Below are positions 32,341 through 41,761 of a stretch of 61,097 nt of DNA, in pieces. How positions within the stretch are numbered: position 1 is the stretch's first letter; the number at the start of each line of letters is the position of its first letter. A model generated the notes under the pieces. That model ran no database searches and had not been told where the DNA came from. It worked only from the letters and a program-made list of their open reading frames with translations. The stretch spans positions 1 through 61,097 of the forward strand of contig JAJZZA010000010.1 in NCBI GenBank assembly GCA_021797825.1, written 5' to 3'. The translations under genes were made by a program, and so were the position numbers. The stretch is from Bacillota bacterium (lineage in GTDB: Bacteria > Bacillota > Sulfobacillia > Sulfobacillales > Sulfobacillaceae).

Positions 32341-33183
32341 ATGGTTGGTTGGGTGGTGGTCGCAGAACAGGATGACACCGCGGCGGGGATCGGGGAAATA
32401 TTGGCCCGGAGGGTCCCCGGCGAATGGCGCGAGGGAACGTTTGAAGGGCACGCCTGGTACGCATTTTATTGCTCGGCCCAAGGCCGGGAAAAGGTTGTCC
32501 CCACTATGGCGGCAGGGTTGGCGGAATTTTTGCTTGATGTTCGGGCAAGAGCCTGGTTGCGGACCATTTTGCACCGCCGATATCGTGGACTGCCGATTGA
32601 CGATGAGGTGGCGGTGCTCCGTGCGGCGCAGCAAGAGCTCGGTGCCAGTGTTCCCCGCCAACGGGATCGCATGCAACGGGCAGCGGGTCTTTTGGAAAGA
32701 TTTCTTCAGGAACATGATGTTGTGGTGGTGGAGGGAATCCGCACGTTTCTGTTGCCGGACATTCGCCGTGAGTGGGAAGAGGTCGTTGACCATGCGGTCG
32801 ACGAGTTTTTGGAGGAACAGGAATATCGCGAATTTGTCAGTCTGTTGCGTCAGTTCATAGCTAGTGCCAACCGACGGTGGGACTTGGTGCATGTCTGTCT
32901 CAATCCCCTGCCGTTTCATTTTGAGGATGGCGCGGGCCAGCGGGTGGGGGACGATGTGCTGTCAGATTTGACCGATGGGAGGACGGTTCAAAACGGTATC
33001 CAGGACGATCTGTTGGTCAGTGCCTTGGTGACGTTGGCCCCGCAGAGAGTCATCGTGCACCGGGGACCATTGCGCAAAGAGGCCAGTCGGACGATTCAAG
33101 CGGTCTTTGAGGGGCAAGTGTCATTTTGCCAAGATTGCCCCCGTTGTCATAACGAATTGACTGATCGGCGGTTTTCATATTAA
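32341..33183 (+). CDS. YtxC-like sporulation-associated protein
   Basis: 280 residues. The C-terminal half carries the YtxC family pattern: EVVDHAVDEFLEEQEYREFVSLLRQFI, WDLVHVCLNPLPFHF, and DDLLVSALVTLAPQRVIVH followed by a final Cys-rich tail (FCQDCPRCHNEL). In Bacillus the family gene ytxC lies upstream of thrS; the same neighbourhood is seen here, with the thrS T-box leader beginning directly after the stop. The molecular function is unknown. The start is taken as ATG 32341; the open frame reaches 32275 but the upstream part does not fit the family. Confidence 0.75.
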   Translation: MVGWVVVAEQDDTAAGIGEILARRVPGEWREGTFEGHAWYAFYCSAQGREKVVPTMAAGLAEFLLDVRARAWLRTILHRRYRGLPIDDEVAVLRAAQQELGASVPRQRDRMQRAAGLLERFLQEHDVVVVEGIRTFLLPDIRREWEEVVDHAVDEFLEEQEYREFVSLLRQFIASANRRWDLVHVCLNPLPFHFEDGAGQRVGDDVLSDLTDGRTVQNGIQDDLLVSALVTLAPQRVIVHRGPLRKEASRTIQAVFEGQVSFCQDCPRCHNELTDRRFSY

Positions 33184-33204
33184 ACTAGGGTCTGCCATAG
33201 CGTA

Positions 33205-33445
33205 CCCGCGATGACCGGGCCGCGTTGCCAAAGTTCCTGAAGAGAGAGTCGGTCGTTGGCTGCAAGCCGACTCAGGCCCCCTGGCAACAGACCACCCGTG
33301 AGTGTTGGGGCAAGGAAGGGGTTTTTCCTGAAGCCCAGCGGCTGAGCCCGTTACCGCTCATGCAAGCGGGACCCGATAGGGTTCAAGGGCGGTGGAACCG
33401 CGAAAATTTTTCGTCCTCCTAAAATCCGAGGAGGGCGTTTTTTTG
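33205..33445 (+). promoter_or_regulatory. T-box riboswitch controlling thrS
   Basis: The T-box sequence AGGGCGGTGGAACCGCG (33386-33402) is followed by the terminator CGTCCTCCT (33412-33420), AGGAGGGCG (33429-33437) and seven T. The upstream 170 nt fold region contains stem I and is set before thrS, so it should read uncharged tRNA-Thr. I could not fix the specifier codon by eye. Family knowledge: uncharged tRNA binds the antiterminator bulge and prevents termination. Confidence 0.9.
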
Positions 33446-33486
33446 TTTACCAATATGGCCAGAAGAAAAAGGGAGGACGGCTGGTT

Positions 33487-35382
33487 ATGGCAGTACGCGT
33501 GATATTTGAAGGGGAAGAACGCGAGCTGGCCGACGGGAGTACCTGGGCGGCGGCATTCGGCAGCCTCCCGCCAGAGGTCTTGGCGGCTGGGCTTAACGGC
33601 CACGTGATCGACTTGAACCGGCCGGCGGCGGAGGGTGGCCATCTGCAATGGCTGACGTTTGACGACCATGCCGGGCGTCAGGTGTTTCGCCACTCAAGCG
33701 CCCACCTATTGGCCCAGGCGGTGAAACGGCTATGGCCCGAGGCCAAGCTGGGGACGGGGCCCGCACTTGAAGACGGCTATTATTACGACATTTTTTTGGC
33801 CCAGCCCCTATCGGAAGCGGATCTGGCGCGGATTGAGGACGTCATGCGGACGATTGTGGACGAGGACTTACCGATTGAGCGGATTGAGCTAAACCGGGGG
33901 GATGCCCTCGCCCTGTTTAGGGAGCGTGATGAGACCTTTAAACTGGAAATTATTAGCCGGATTCCTGAAGGAACCACGATTTCGGCGTACCGGCAGGGAG
34001 AATTCGTGGATTTGTGCTCGGGGCCGCACGTGCCCTCGACCGGGCGCATCCAGGCCATTAAATTGAGCAGTGTTTCCGGAGCGTACTGGCGTGGCGACGA
34101 AAACAACCCGATGATGACGCGGATTTACGGCACGTCATTTCCAAGCCAGGCCCAGCTTGAACTGCACTGGCAACGCCTGGAGGAAGCCAAGTTGCGAGAC
34201 CATCGCAAGCTTGGCGCGCAGTTGGATCTGTTCACGTTTCGCGAGGAAGCCCCCGGGTTCGCATTTTGGCACCCCAAGGGGCACCAAGTCTATCGCACCT
34301 TGGAGAACTTTTCGCGCCGGATTCAGGACGATGCCGGTTATCAAGAAGTGTCCACCCCGTGGATTTACCGAATCGGTCTTTGGGAACGCTCCGGGCATTG
34401 GGACCACTATCGGGAAAACTTGTTCCTGACTGAACGGGATGGCGAGACGCAAGGGGTAAAGCCCATGAATTGCCCCGGTCATGCCCTGCTGTACAAAGGG
34501 GAAAAACACTCCTATCGCGATCTTCCCATCCGCTATGCGGAATATGCTCCTTTAACCCGCTATGAGCGCTCTGGTACACTGCACGGCCTGTTGCGGGTGC
34601 GGGGATTTCACCAGGACGACGCCCATCTCTTTGTGCGTCCAGATCAAATCCGCGACGAGATGTTTGGGGTCATGGACTTGGTCGATATTGTCTATCAGGC
34701 TGTCGGAATGCCCTATGAAGTGGTGTTGTCGACACGGCCTGACGACTACCTGGGAGAGCTGGCGTTGTGGAATCGGGCCGAACAGGAGTTAGAGGAGACG
34801 CTTAAGGCGCGCGGCCTTAAATATCAAATCAATCCGAAAGATGGGGCGTTTTACGGGCCCAAACTGGACATCTATGCCGTCGACGCCCTGGGCCGCCGCT
34901 GGCAGTGTGCGACCGTGCAACTCGACTTTCAACTTCCCGAGAAATTCGAGCTGTCGTACGTCGACGCCGCTGGCGGCGTGCGCCGCCCAGTCATGATCCA
35001 CCGAGCTATTATGGGCACTCTGGAGCGATTTATCGGTATTTTAGTGGAGCACTACGCGGGAGCGTTCCCGCTTTGGCTGGCCCCGGTGCAGGTGCGGCTG
35101 ATTCCCATCACCGACCGCCAGCGGGATTACGCGGAAGGGATTCGGAAGCGATTAGCGCGCGCGGGAATCCGGGTCGACGTCGACGGCCGTAACGAGAAGA
35201 TGGAATACAAAATCCGCGACGCCGAAATGCAAAAGGTTCCCCGCATGCTCATTGTCGGCGGGCGCGATCAGGAGAACCGCACCGTGTCGCTGCGCACCCG
35301 GGAAGACGGCGACGTGGGGCCAAAAGCCTGGCCCGATTATTTGCAAACCTTGTTAGACGAGGCGACCATGCCGGGCAGCTAA
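33487..35382 (+). CDS. thrS: Threonyl-tRNA synthetase
   Basis: A 631-residue class II synthetase with full domain order. TGS domain (about 1-62) comes first, then the editing domain with the H-x-x-x-H (HSSAHLLAQAVKRLW) and C-x-x-x-H (DLCSGPHVPSTG) zinc-type motifs. The catalytic core follows with PMNCPGHALLY, RYAEYAPLTRYERSGTLHGL (motif 2) and RPVMIHRAIMGTLERF (motif 3). The C-terminal anticodon-binding domain begins with PLWLAPVQVRLIPITDR. ATG 33487 has GGGAGGACGG upstream. It sits directly downstream of its T-box leader and after ytxC. It charges tRNA-Thr in the cytoplasm. Confidence 0.97.
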   Translation: MAVRVIFEGEERELADGSTWAAAFGSLPPEVLAAGLNGHVIDLNRPAAEGGHLQWLTFDDHAGRQVFRHSSAHLLAQAVKRLWPEAKLGTGPALEDGYYYDIFLAQPLSEADLARIEDVMRTIVDEDLPIERIELNRGDALALFRERDETFKLEIISRIPEGTTISAYRQGEFVDLCSGPHVPSTGRIQAIKLSSVSGAYWRGDENNPMMTRIYGTSFPSQAQLELHWQRLEEAKLRDHRKLGAQLDLFTFREEAPGFAFWHPKGHQVYRTLENFSRRIQDDAGYQEVSTPWIYRIGLWERSGHWDHYRENLFLTERDGETQGVKPMNCPGHALLYKGEKHSYRDLPIRYAEYAPLTRYERSGTLHGLLRVRGFHQDDAHLFVRPDQIRDEMFGVMDLVDIVYQAVGMPYEVVLSTRPDDYLGELALWNRAEQELEETLKARGLKYQINPKDGAFYGPKLDIYAVDALGRRWQCATVQLDFQLPEKFELSYVDAAGGVRRPVMIHRAIMGTLERFIGILVEHYAGAFPLWLAPVQVRLIPITDRQRDYAEGIRKRLARAGIRVDVDGRNEKMEYKIRDAEMQKVPRMLIVGGRDQENRTVSLRTREDGDVGPKAWPDYLQTLLDEATMPGS

Positions 35383-35589
35383 GCCCCGGCGGGTGCCGCG
35401 GGTGGGGAGCCAGGCACTTGGGCGGGCCCCCTGGGGCTTTTCGCGCGTTGCTGGCTGGCGGTAAACCGGGGAACCTATTCTCGCGAGATCCCGGTGGCTG
35501 GCCTGGAGCCCGCACCGAGTGCTTGGGCGCGCGAGTAGTTGCCGCCCGTCGTAATCGTGCAGGGAAGCAACCCGGCCGGTTGACTTGGG

Positions 35590-35760
35590 TGCAACGGGCA
35601 GATAAACTGTCGGTGAGGAACACCGAACAAAGCAGAGGCAGCAGCTTCTCACCCCCAGGCAGAGGCTAAAGGGGTTATTAAGCGGTTCGAAGGTGGTTTG
35701 CCCTTTGGATCCTTCTGTGGATAGGATGGGAGGTTTCCCGTCCTTTTGTTTGGCAGGACC
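35590..35760 (+). promoter_or_regulatory. infC operon leader with attenuator (L20-leader type)
   Basis: This 170-nt stretch precedes infC-rpmI-rplT. It ends in a terminator hairpin GGATGGGA (35724-35731)/TCCCGTCC (35735-35742) followed by TTTTGTTT. In Firmicutes this operon is regulated by L20 or an initiation-factor leader acting through such an attenuator; the identity here is inferred from position. The stretch from 35383 to 35589 shows nothing further. Confidence 0.6.
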
Positions 35761-35825
35761 TATCATGTGATGCTGGCGGCGGCGATTGGCTGCTGCCCGA
35801 TGCCTAATGAAGGAGGGACGCCCTT

Positions 35826-36338
35826 ATCAAGGAACTGAGAATCAACGAGGAGATTCGGGCTCGTGATGTTCGGGTTGTCGGTGGCGAGAGTGAGCAACTC
35901 GGTATTATGTCGTTGCGGGAAGCCCTGGCGCTGGCCCAGGAACGTCATCTCGATCTCGTTGAAATCTCTCCTACCGCTCGGCCTCCGGTATGCCGTTTGA
36001 TGGACTACGGAAAGTACAAATATGAGCAGGCCAAGCGAGAGAGGGAGTCGCGCAAGAAACAAAAAGTGGTCAACGTCAAGGAACTCAAGATGCGTCCCAA
36101 CATTGAGGATCACGACTTTGATGTCAAGGTGCGCAACGCCCGCCGCTTCCTCGACGAAGGGGATAAGGTCAAATGCACCATGGTCTTTCGGGGTCGGGAA
36201 ATTGTGCACGCGAGCCTCGCTCAGGAAACCTTGCGCAAACTGGCGGAATTGGTTTCGGATGTGGGTGCGGTGGAGCGGATGCCAAAAGTTGAGGGGCGGG
36301 CGATGATTATGATTTTGGCCCCGAAAAAAGGAGCGTAA
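35826..36338 (+). CDS. infC: Translation initiation factor IF-3 (ATC start)
   Basis: 170 residues. The N-terminal domain reads ELRINEEIRARDVRVVGGES and EQLGIMSLREALALAQERHLDLVEISP, the linker YGKYKYEQAKREREARK-like, and the C-terminal domain VKELKMRPNIEDHDFDVK with KVKCTMVFRGRE. No ATG, GTG or TTG precedes the essential INEEIR segment in frame. ATC 35826 lies nine bases after AGGAGG (35811-35816), so it is the likely start. Rare start codons (ATT/ATC/ATA) are well known for infC and let IF-3 limit its own synthesis. The first conventional ATG is too far inside. rpmI follows 2 bp downstream. Confidence 0.93.
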   Translation: MKELRINEEIRARDVRVVGGESEQLGIMSLREALALAQERHLDLVEISPTARPPVCRLMDYGKYKYEQAKRERESRKKQKVVNVKELKMRPNIEDHDFDVKVRNARRFLDEGDKVKCTMVFRGREIVHASLAQETLRKLAELVSDVGAVERMPKVEGRAMIMILAPKKGA

Positions 36339-36340
36339 CT

Positions 36341-36544
36341 ATGGCCAAGGTTAAAATGAAAACCCATAAGGGGGCCAAGAAGCGGATTACCCTGACCGGA
36401 TCCGGAATAGCCAAGCGTCATCGCGCCGGCAAGAGCCACCTTTTGGAGGGCAAGTCGGCCACGCGCCGTCGGCGGCTTCGTGGCGTTGAGGCGTTGTCGA
36501 AGGCCGATCAACATCGGGTAAAACGTTTGCTTCCTCATCATTAG
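36341..36544 (+). CDS. rpmI: 50S ribosomal protein L35
   Basis: 67 residues, strongly basic, with the L35 signature KMKTHKGAKKRITLTGSG, HRAGKSHLLEGKSATRRRRLR and VKRLLPHH. ATG 36341 follows AAAGGAG inside the end of infC. It is the second gene of the infC operon. Confidence 0.95.
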   Translation: MAKVKMKTHKGAKKRITLTGSGIAKRHRAGKSHLLEGKSATRRRRLRGVEALSKADQHRVKRLLPHH

Positions 36545-36571
36545 GGGTATTATCGTTCGGAGGGAAGATTC

Positions 36572-36925
36572 ATGGCACGAGTCAAAAACGGCATGGTGCG
36601 TCATCGCCGTCACAAAAAGATCCTGAAAATGGCGCGGGGATACCGGGGCGCTCGCTCCCGGCATTTTCGCCCGGCTAATGAGGCCGTCATGCACAGCCTT
36701 TGGTACGCGTATCAGCACCGGCGCAAGCGCAAAGGGGACTTTCGGAGGTTGTGGATTACCCGGATAAACGCGGCGGCACGGATCCACGGGATATCGTACA
36801 GCCGGCTGATGAATGGACTCAAACGGGCGGGAGTCGGTCTTGACCGCAAGGTGCTGGCCGATATTGCGGTCCATGACATGGACAGCTTTAGCGCACTGGT
36901 TGACAAGGCGAAAGCGGCGCTCTAA
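36572..36925 (+). CDS. rplT: 50S ribosomal protein L20
   Basis: 117 residues of L20, an early-assembly 23S rRNA-binding protein. It begins [20 protein letters not shown] and has [20 protein letters not shown], then [16 protein letters not shown] and the C-terminal [14 protein letters not shown]20 also represses the infC operon in many Firmicutes by binding its leader. ATG 36572 follows GGAGGGAAG. Confidence 0.97.
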   Translation: MARVKNGMVRHRRHKKILKMARGYRGARSRHFRPANEAVMHSLWYAYQHRRKRKGDFRRLWITRINAAARIHGISYSRLMNGLKRAGVGLDRKVLADIAVHDMDSFSALVDKAKAAL

Positions 36926-36947
36926 GCGGTGGGGAGGGACGGCGTCC

Positions 36948-37811
36948 GTGGTTATTCAGCCGCTTGACACAGCGGACAATAAACTGATTCGCCATGTGCG
37001 CCGCGTCCTTTCAAGCCGACAGACCCGCGACCGGGATGGCGAGACCGTGGTAGAAGGGGCCAGGATCGTTCAAGAAGCCGTGGAGGCGGGCGCCGAACTG
37101 GTCTCGGTGCTGTACAGCACGCGGTTTGTGTCGCACGACCGCGGGCGGAGCATGATCGCCCAGGTGATGGCGTTGCGCGCCCGTGTGATATACGTCACGG
37201 ATCGTTTGCTGGATGATATTTCCGATGTGGAGCATCACCAAGGTATTTTGGCGGTAGTTCGCTACCGGATCGCCTCGCGCCGGTTGTTGCCAGTTCCGCC
37301 CAATGGACCGATGTTGGCCGTGGTGGCGGAAGCCTTGCAAGATCCAGGAAATCTGGGATCGATCATCAGATCGGCGCAAGCGGCTGGCGTCCATGCGATA
37401 GGGGTTACCGGCGGCACGGTTGACGTTCTCAATCCCAAGACGTTGCGCGCTTCGGCGGGCAGCGTGTTTCGGTTGCCGGTGGTCGCTTTAGAGGAAGGCT
37501 GGCTGGATGCGCATCGGGAGGCGGGTATCGCGGTGCGGGCCGCCGTGGTCGACGGCGGGATGGCGTATGACCAAGTGGATTGGACGGGGCCGTGCCTGCT
37601 GGTCCTGGGCAACGAGGGGCGCGGGGTGGATGCGCTCACGCTTTCCCGGGCCGAGCGGGTGACAGTGCCCATGGCGCCAGAGGCCGACTCCTTAAACGTA
37701 TCGGTGGCAGGTGCCGTGATGCTGTTTCACGCCGCCTTCAGGCGCCGGCAGGCGGGAGTCGGGTACTTTTCCCCGGCCTATGGGCCCGACCCGCTGCCCG
37801 TCAGTGACTAA
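36948..37811 (+). CDS. TrmH/SpoU-family RNA 2'-O-methyltransferase
   Basis: 287 residues with a small N-terminal RNA-binding domain (SRQTRDRDGETVVEGARIVQEAVEAG) and a C-terminal SPOUT knot domain. Motif 1 reads EALQDPGNLGSIIRSAQAAG, motif 2 LLVLGNEGRGVD and motif 3 APEADSLNVSVAGAVMLFHAAF. It would methylate a ribose in rRNA or tRNA; the exact target is unknown. GTG 36948 has GGGAGGGAC upstream. The position after rplT and before pheS is common in Firmicutes. Confidence 0.92.
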   Translation: MVIQPLDTADNKLIRHVRRVLSSRQTRDRDGETVVEGARIVQEAVEAGAELVSVLYSTRFVSHDRGRSMIAQVMALRARVIYVTDRLLDDISDVEHHQGILAVVRYRIASRRLLPVPPNGPMLAVVAEALQDPGNLGSIIRSAQAAGVHAIGVTGGTVDVLNPKTLRASAGSVFRLPVVALEEGWLDAHREAGIAVRAAVVDGGMAYDQVDWTGPCLLVLGNEGRGVDALTLSRAERVTVPMAPEADSLNVSVAGAVMLFHAAFRRRQAGVGYFSPAYGPDPLPVSD

Positions 37812-37861
37812 TCACAAAGATGTCAGGGCCCTCGCCGTCTAGCGAGAAATCTGGTATCATG

Positions 37862-38250
37862 AGCTTGGGTCCGGAGTCATCTTGCTGGCCGCGCCCAGCG
37901 GGATGAAAGCGGCAACCGTCGTGCATTGCCGGGTGGCGTGATTTCCGCCTGATCGCGGCGGCAATGAACCCGGTTGGCAGACAAGCGAGTCGCATCCTAG
38001 GCGAATCGCAACCATATGGCAAACGCGATGACTCAGACAAGTATGCAAGGTCCGACGGTGCAGGGAGCGGGGTCGTGACTGCAAGCCCCGTCCGTCGCAA
38101 CTGCTGAAATTCCCTGAGGAGCGTCTTTCTGAAAAGCGAGTAGGGAAGACCGGCGACACCGTTACCGTCGTGAATGAGGAGCGCCCCTGGGGCGTCTCGA
38201 ACCAAGGTGGTATCGCGAGTGGCACTCGCCCTTAAGGGGCGGGTTTTTTA
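37862..38250 (+). promoter_or_regulatory. T-box riboswitch controlling pheST
   Basis: T-box sequence AAGGTGGTATCGCG (38204-38217) is followed by a terminator with CGCCC/GGGCG arms and a T-run at 38244-38249. It stands directly before pheS, so it should sense uncharged tRNA-Phe. The upstream part folds into several GC-rich stems. One base differs from the usual G-G-T-A-C-C-G-C-G. Confidence 0.85.
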
Positions 38251-38270
38251 TTTTCCCGAGGAGGCCAGGC

Positions 38271-39332
38271 ATGCAATCCAAGACGTCAACTGATGGACGG
38301 TGGTGGGATTGGTTTGAGGAAACGCTCCGCACCGCGCGGGATTTACCCGCGATCCAAAGTTTGCGGTATCAATGGTTGGGCAAGCGCGGCCAGCTAACGG
38401 TGGCCATGAAAGAGTTGGCTCAACTGCCCGCCGAACAGCGGCGCCTGCGCGGCCAGCAACTCAACCAATTGCGACAACGGATGGTCGAGGCTCTCGACAT
38501 TCGCCAGCGTGAGATCGACATCGAGACGGAGGCCGCTTTACTTAACGGAGAGCGCCTCGATATGACCATGCCAGGCCGCCCGCCCCGTGTGGGGCTGTTG
38601 CACCCATTGACCCGCGCTCGGCGCCGCATCGAGGATGTGCTCTTGAGAATGGGTTTCTCCTTGCATTACGGACCGCAGGTGGAAAGCGAATGGTACAACT
38701 TTGAAGCGCTGAACATTCCCGCTGGACATCCGGCCCGGGATATGCAGGATTCATTTTTTGTGGATGTTCCCAATATGGTGTTGCGCACTCACACCTCACC
38801 GGTGCAAATTCGCGCGATGCAACAACACCAAGGGCGGCTGCCGGTAAAAGTGCTGGCTCCCGGAGTGGTATACCGGCGTGATGATGACGCCACCCATACC
38901 CCGATGTTCCAACAGGTGGAAGGATTGGTCATTGACCATGGAATCGGTCTGGCCGACCTGAAAGGGACGCTTACCACGATGGTTCGGGAAGTGCTGGGAG
39001 AGCGGGTGGAGACTCGCTTTCGGTCCAGTTACTTTCCCTTTACGGAGCCGTCGGTGGAAATGGATGTGACCTGCGCTGCGTGTGGCGGCGTGGGCTGCCG
39101 AACCTGCAAGGCCACCGGCTGGGTCGAAATTCTCGGGTCTGGAATGGTCCATCCGGTGGTGCTTGCCAACGGAGGCTACGACGCCAGCGTGGTTAGCGGA
39201 TTCGCGTTTGGACTCGGCATCGAGCGGCTGGCGATGCGTCTGTTTGGACTGGATGACCTTCGGCTGCTGTATCAGAACGACCTGCAGTTCTTGCAGCAGT
39301 TTATACGTTGGGAAGGAGGGCGACAGGCATGA
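38271..39332 (+). CDS. pheS: Phenylalanyl-tRNA synthetase alpha subunit
   Basis: 353 residues. An N-terminal coiled coil (about 20-90, for binding tRNA-Phe) is followed by the class II core: HPLTRARRRIEDVLLRMGF, MQDSFFVDVPNMVLRTHTSPVQIRAM, TPMFQQVEGLVIDHG and SGFAFGLGIERLAMRLFG (motif 3). A C-A-A-C-G-G-V-G-C-R-T-C stretch at about 265-277 gives a cysteine cluster like those of some PheS proteins. ATG 38271 has GAGGAGGCC upstream. The stop overlaps the pheT start (ATGA). Confidence 0.96.
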   Translation: MQSKTSTDGRWWDWFEETLRTARDLPAIQSLRYQWLGKRGQLTVAMKELAQLPAEQRRLRGQQLNQLRQRMVEALDIRQREIDIETEAALLNGERLDMTMPGRPPRVGLLHPLTRARRRIEDVLLRMGFSLHYGPQVESEWYNFEALNIPAGHPARDMQDSFFVDVPNMVLRTHTSPVQIRAMQQHQGRLPVKVLAPGVVYRRDDDATHTPMFQQVEGLVIDHGIGLADLKGTLTTMVREVLGERVETRFRSSYFPFTEPSVEMDVTCAACGGVGCRTCKATGWVEILGSGMVHPVVLANGGYDASVVSGFAFGLGIERLAMRLFGLDDLRLLYQNDLQFLQQFIRWEGGRQA

Positions 39333-41677
39333 AGCTGAGCCATCGTTGGCTATCTCGCTATGTGCCGGACCTGCCGAGCCCCGAAAGGGTGGCCGTGGTC
39401 CTGCAGCAACTGGGGATTGAGGTGGCCGCCATGGAGCCGTGGGGAGAACGGCTGCGGGCGATCGAATTGGTGGAAGTAGTCCGGCGCGACCCGCATCCCC
39501 GGGCGGATCGCCTGTATCTGGTGAGTGTCCGGCGCGGAAGCGGCGAGGTGCTGTCGGTCGTCACCGGGGCGAGCAACGGATTCCCCGGTGATCGGCTTTG
39601 GTATGGTCCTGCCGGCACGGTGTTGGCCGACGGGCACGTTCTCGGCGTCAGGGATTTCCGGGGGGTGACATCCCCCGGCATGTTGCTCTCGCCGGAGGAG
39701 GCGGGGTTTTCGGCTGAGCCGGGAGATCTGTGGGTGTGGCGTCAGGCGGATGCGGTGGGATCCACCCTGTTAGATGTGCTGAGGGGGCCAGACTGGGTTT
39801 ATGACCTTGAACTGACGCCCAACCTGGCGATTTACTATCAAAGTGTGCGCAATATCGCCCACGATGCCGCGGCAGTAGCCGGATGGACCATGAACGACGA
39901 TCGCGAACCGTTTCCCTTCGGCCAGAGCACGGGACTGCTCCGGGTGGAGAGCCGGGCCGACTGCCCGTTATATGGTCTGGTGGCGCTCGACCTGGTTCCC
40001 GGAGCGGTAACCCCCTTGTGGATGCAGGCCCTGCTGAGAGCGACTGGGCAGCGGCCGATTCACCCGGCAGTGGATGTGACAAATTTTGTTCTCTGGGATT
40101 GCGGGCAGCCGTTGCACGCATTTGATCGTGACCGGGTGGTGTTGCCGATTGCGGTGCGCAGAGCGTTGCCGGGAGAAAGTCTGACCCTCCTGGATGGAAC
40201 CGTCGCCGCTCTAACGTCCGCCGACCTGGTCATTGCCGACGGGCACGGGCCTATTGCGCTGGCCGGAGTCATGGGCGGCGCCGAGTCGGCGATACGGCCC
40301 GACACCACCCGGATTCTCTTGGAATCGGCCCATTTTTCCGCGCCTGTGGTCTTTCGCACGCTTCGCGCGCGGCAGCTGCCTACCGATGCGGCGCTACACT
40401 TTGGCAAGGGAACGGATGCGGTCATGGCGGCGGCGGCTCCTGCCCGGGTGCTGGCGGTCATGGCGGCAGACGGGCTGCTGGCCGGGGTAGGCGACAGCGC
40501 CATCTTGGGCGAAGTGCCGCGGCAGCGCGTTATCCCGTTTGAACCGGAGACGATCCGGACCTTGTTGGGGGTGGCCTGGAGCGATGAGCGCGTGAGCTTG
40601 GCGCTAGAACGGTTGGGATTCGGTGTGGCGCGAGACCTGGTGACGATCCCGTCGTGGCGCCATGATGTCGAGGGCAGCGCGGATTTGGCGGAAGAAGTCG
40701 CCCGTTATTACGGACTTGACACCATTTTGCCGCGGCTGCCGCGGATGGCGGCTTCCCCCGGGAAGCGCGAACCGGAGCAGGAGTTTCTGGAACGGTTGCG
40801 AGATTTGTGGGCCCAGGCGGGGTATTGGGAGGTGGCGACCCGCACATTTAGTTCGGAGGAACGGGAACGGACGCTTAACCGCCCCACCGGCCGGCAGCCG
40901 TTGCAATTGGCCAATCCCTTGCGCAATGAGGAGAGTCGGCTGCGCACCGACCTGTTGACCAGCCTCTTGGAGGTGTTTCAGTTCAACCGTTCGCGGCGCG
41001 ACCGCCCTATCGCCATGTTTGAAGTGGCGTCGGTTTTTGCCCGCGAGGGCGAACGCGTGGTGGAATCGGTGGAATTGGCCGTGGTGGAGTCCCTGGATCC
41101 GGTGGAACAGTTTCCGCATGGGCCGCGCCCGTCGATATACGATCTAAAGGGGGCGTTAGAGTGGGTGGCCGCCCAATTGGGTTGGGAACTGAGCCTGTCG
41201 GTACCCGCTCAGATTCCCGCTTTTCTGCATCCCGGCCGTTCGTTGGCCATCGCGTTTACGCACGATCCGCAGGGCGGGGGAGGATGGTTAGGAGAACTAA
41301 GACCGCGAACGGCGCAAGGGTTTCAAGGGAGGCGGGTTGCCGTCTTGACCATGCGCGCGGACCGACCGGCGTCACCCCGGCCGCGTGGAGTCATGGCCCA
41401 TCCGTCACGCTTCCCGGAAATCGTCCGGGACCTGTCGTTGGTGGTTCCGGAGCCGGTGACGTTTGACGAAGTCCAAACCCGAATTGGGCGCACAGGGTCG
41501 GCGGATCTGCGGCAAACGCGGCTTATCGACCGTTTCGAGGGTGATTTTGGTGTGTCGCTGACGGTGCGGCTGACATTTCAGTCCGATGCCGAAACCCTCA
41601 CCGATCAGGCGGTTGAAGAAGAGGTCGCGCATATTTTGTCGGAACTCGCAGGGGTGGGAGTTGTGCTTCGGCAATAA
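39329..41677 (+). CDS. pheT: Phenylalanyl-tRNA synthetase beta subunit
   Basis: 782 residues with the standard order. First KLSHRWLSRYVPDLPSPERV, then an EMAP-like tRNA-binding domain (ELVEVVRRDPHPRADRLYLV and following), then B3/B4 editing domain with AGVMGGAESAIR, the B5 domain, and the inactive catalytic-like core (LANPLRNEESRLRTDLLTSL). The C-terminal anticodon-binding ferredoxin fold has FPEIVRDLSLVVPEPV. It forms the alpha2-beta2 enzyme with PheS. The start overlaps the pheS stop, with GGAAGGAGGG upstream. Confidence 0.96.
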   Translation: MKLSHRWLSRYVPDLPSPERVAVVLQQLGIEVAAMEPWGERLRAIELVEVVRRDPHPRADRLYLVSVRRGSGEVLSVVTGASNGFPGDRLWYGPAGTVLADGHVLGVRDFRGVTSPGMLLSPEEAGFSAEPGDLWVWRQADAVGSTLLDVLRGPDWVYDLELTPNLAIYYQSVRNIAHDAAAVAGWTMNDDREPFPFGQSTGLLRVESRADCPLYGLVALDLVPGAVTPLWMQALLRATGQRPIHPAVDVTNFVLWDCGQPLHAFDRDRVVLPIAVRRALPGESLTLLDGTVAALTSADLVIADGHGPIALAGVMGGAESAIRPDTTRILLESAHFSAPVVFRTLRARQLPTDAALHFGKGTDAVMAAAAPARVLAVMAADGLLAGVGDSAILGEVPRQRVIPFEPETIRTLLGVAWSDERVSLALERLGFGVARDLVTIPSWRHDVEGSADLAEEVARYYGLDTILPRLPRMAASPGKREPEQEFLERLRDLWAQAGYWEVATRTFSSEERERTLNRPTGRQPLQLANPLRNEESRLRTDLLTSLLEVFQFNRSRRDRPIAMFEVASVFAREGERVVESVELAVVESLDPVEQFPHGPRPSIYDLKGALEWVAAQLGWELSLSVPAQIPAFLHPGRSLAIAFTHDPQGGGGWLGELRPRTAQGFQGRRVAVLTMRADRPASPRPRGVMAHPSRFPEIVRDLSLVVPEPVTFDEVQTRIGRTGSADLRQTRLIDRFEGDFGVSLTVRLTFQSDAETLTDQAVEEEVAHILSELAGVGVVLRQ

Positions 41678-41761
41678 TTGCGATGAATTCGCCGAAACCG
41701 GCAGGAATTCGACCGGCATGTCGAGAAGTAGTGATAAAATTCGCGTAAAGGAGCCATCACA

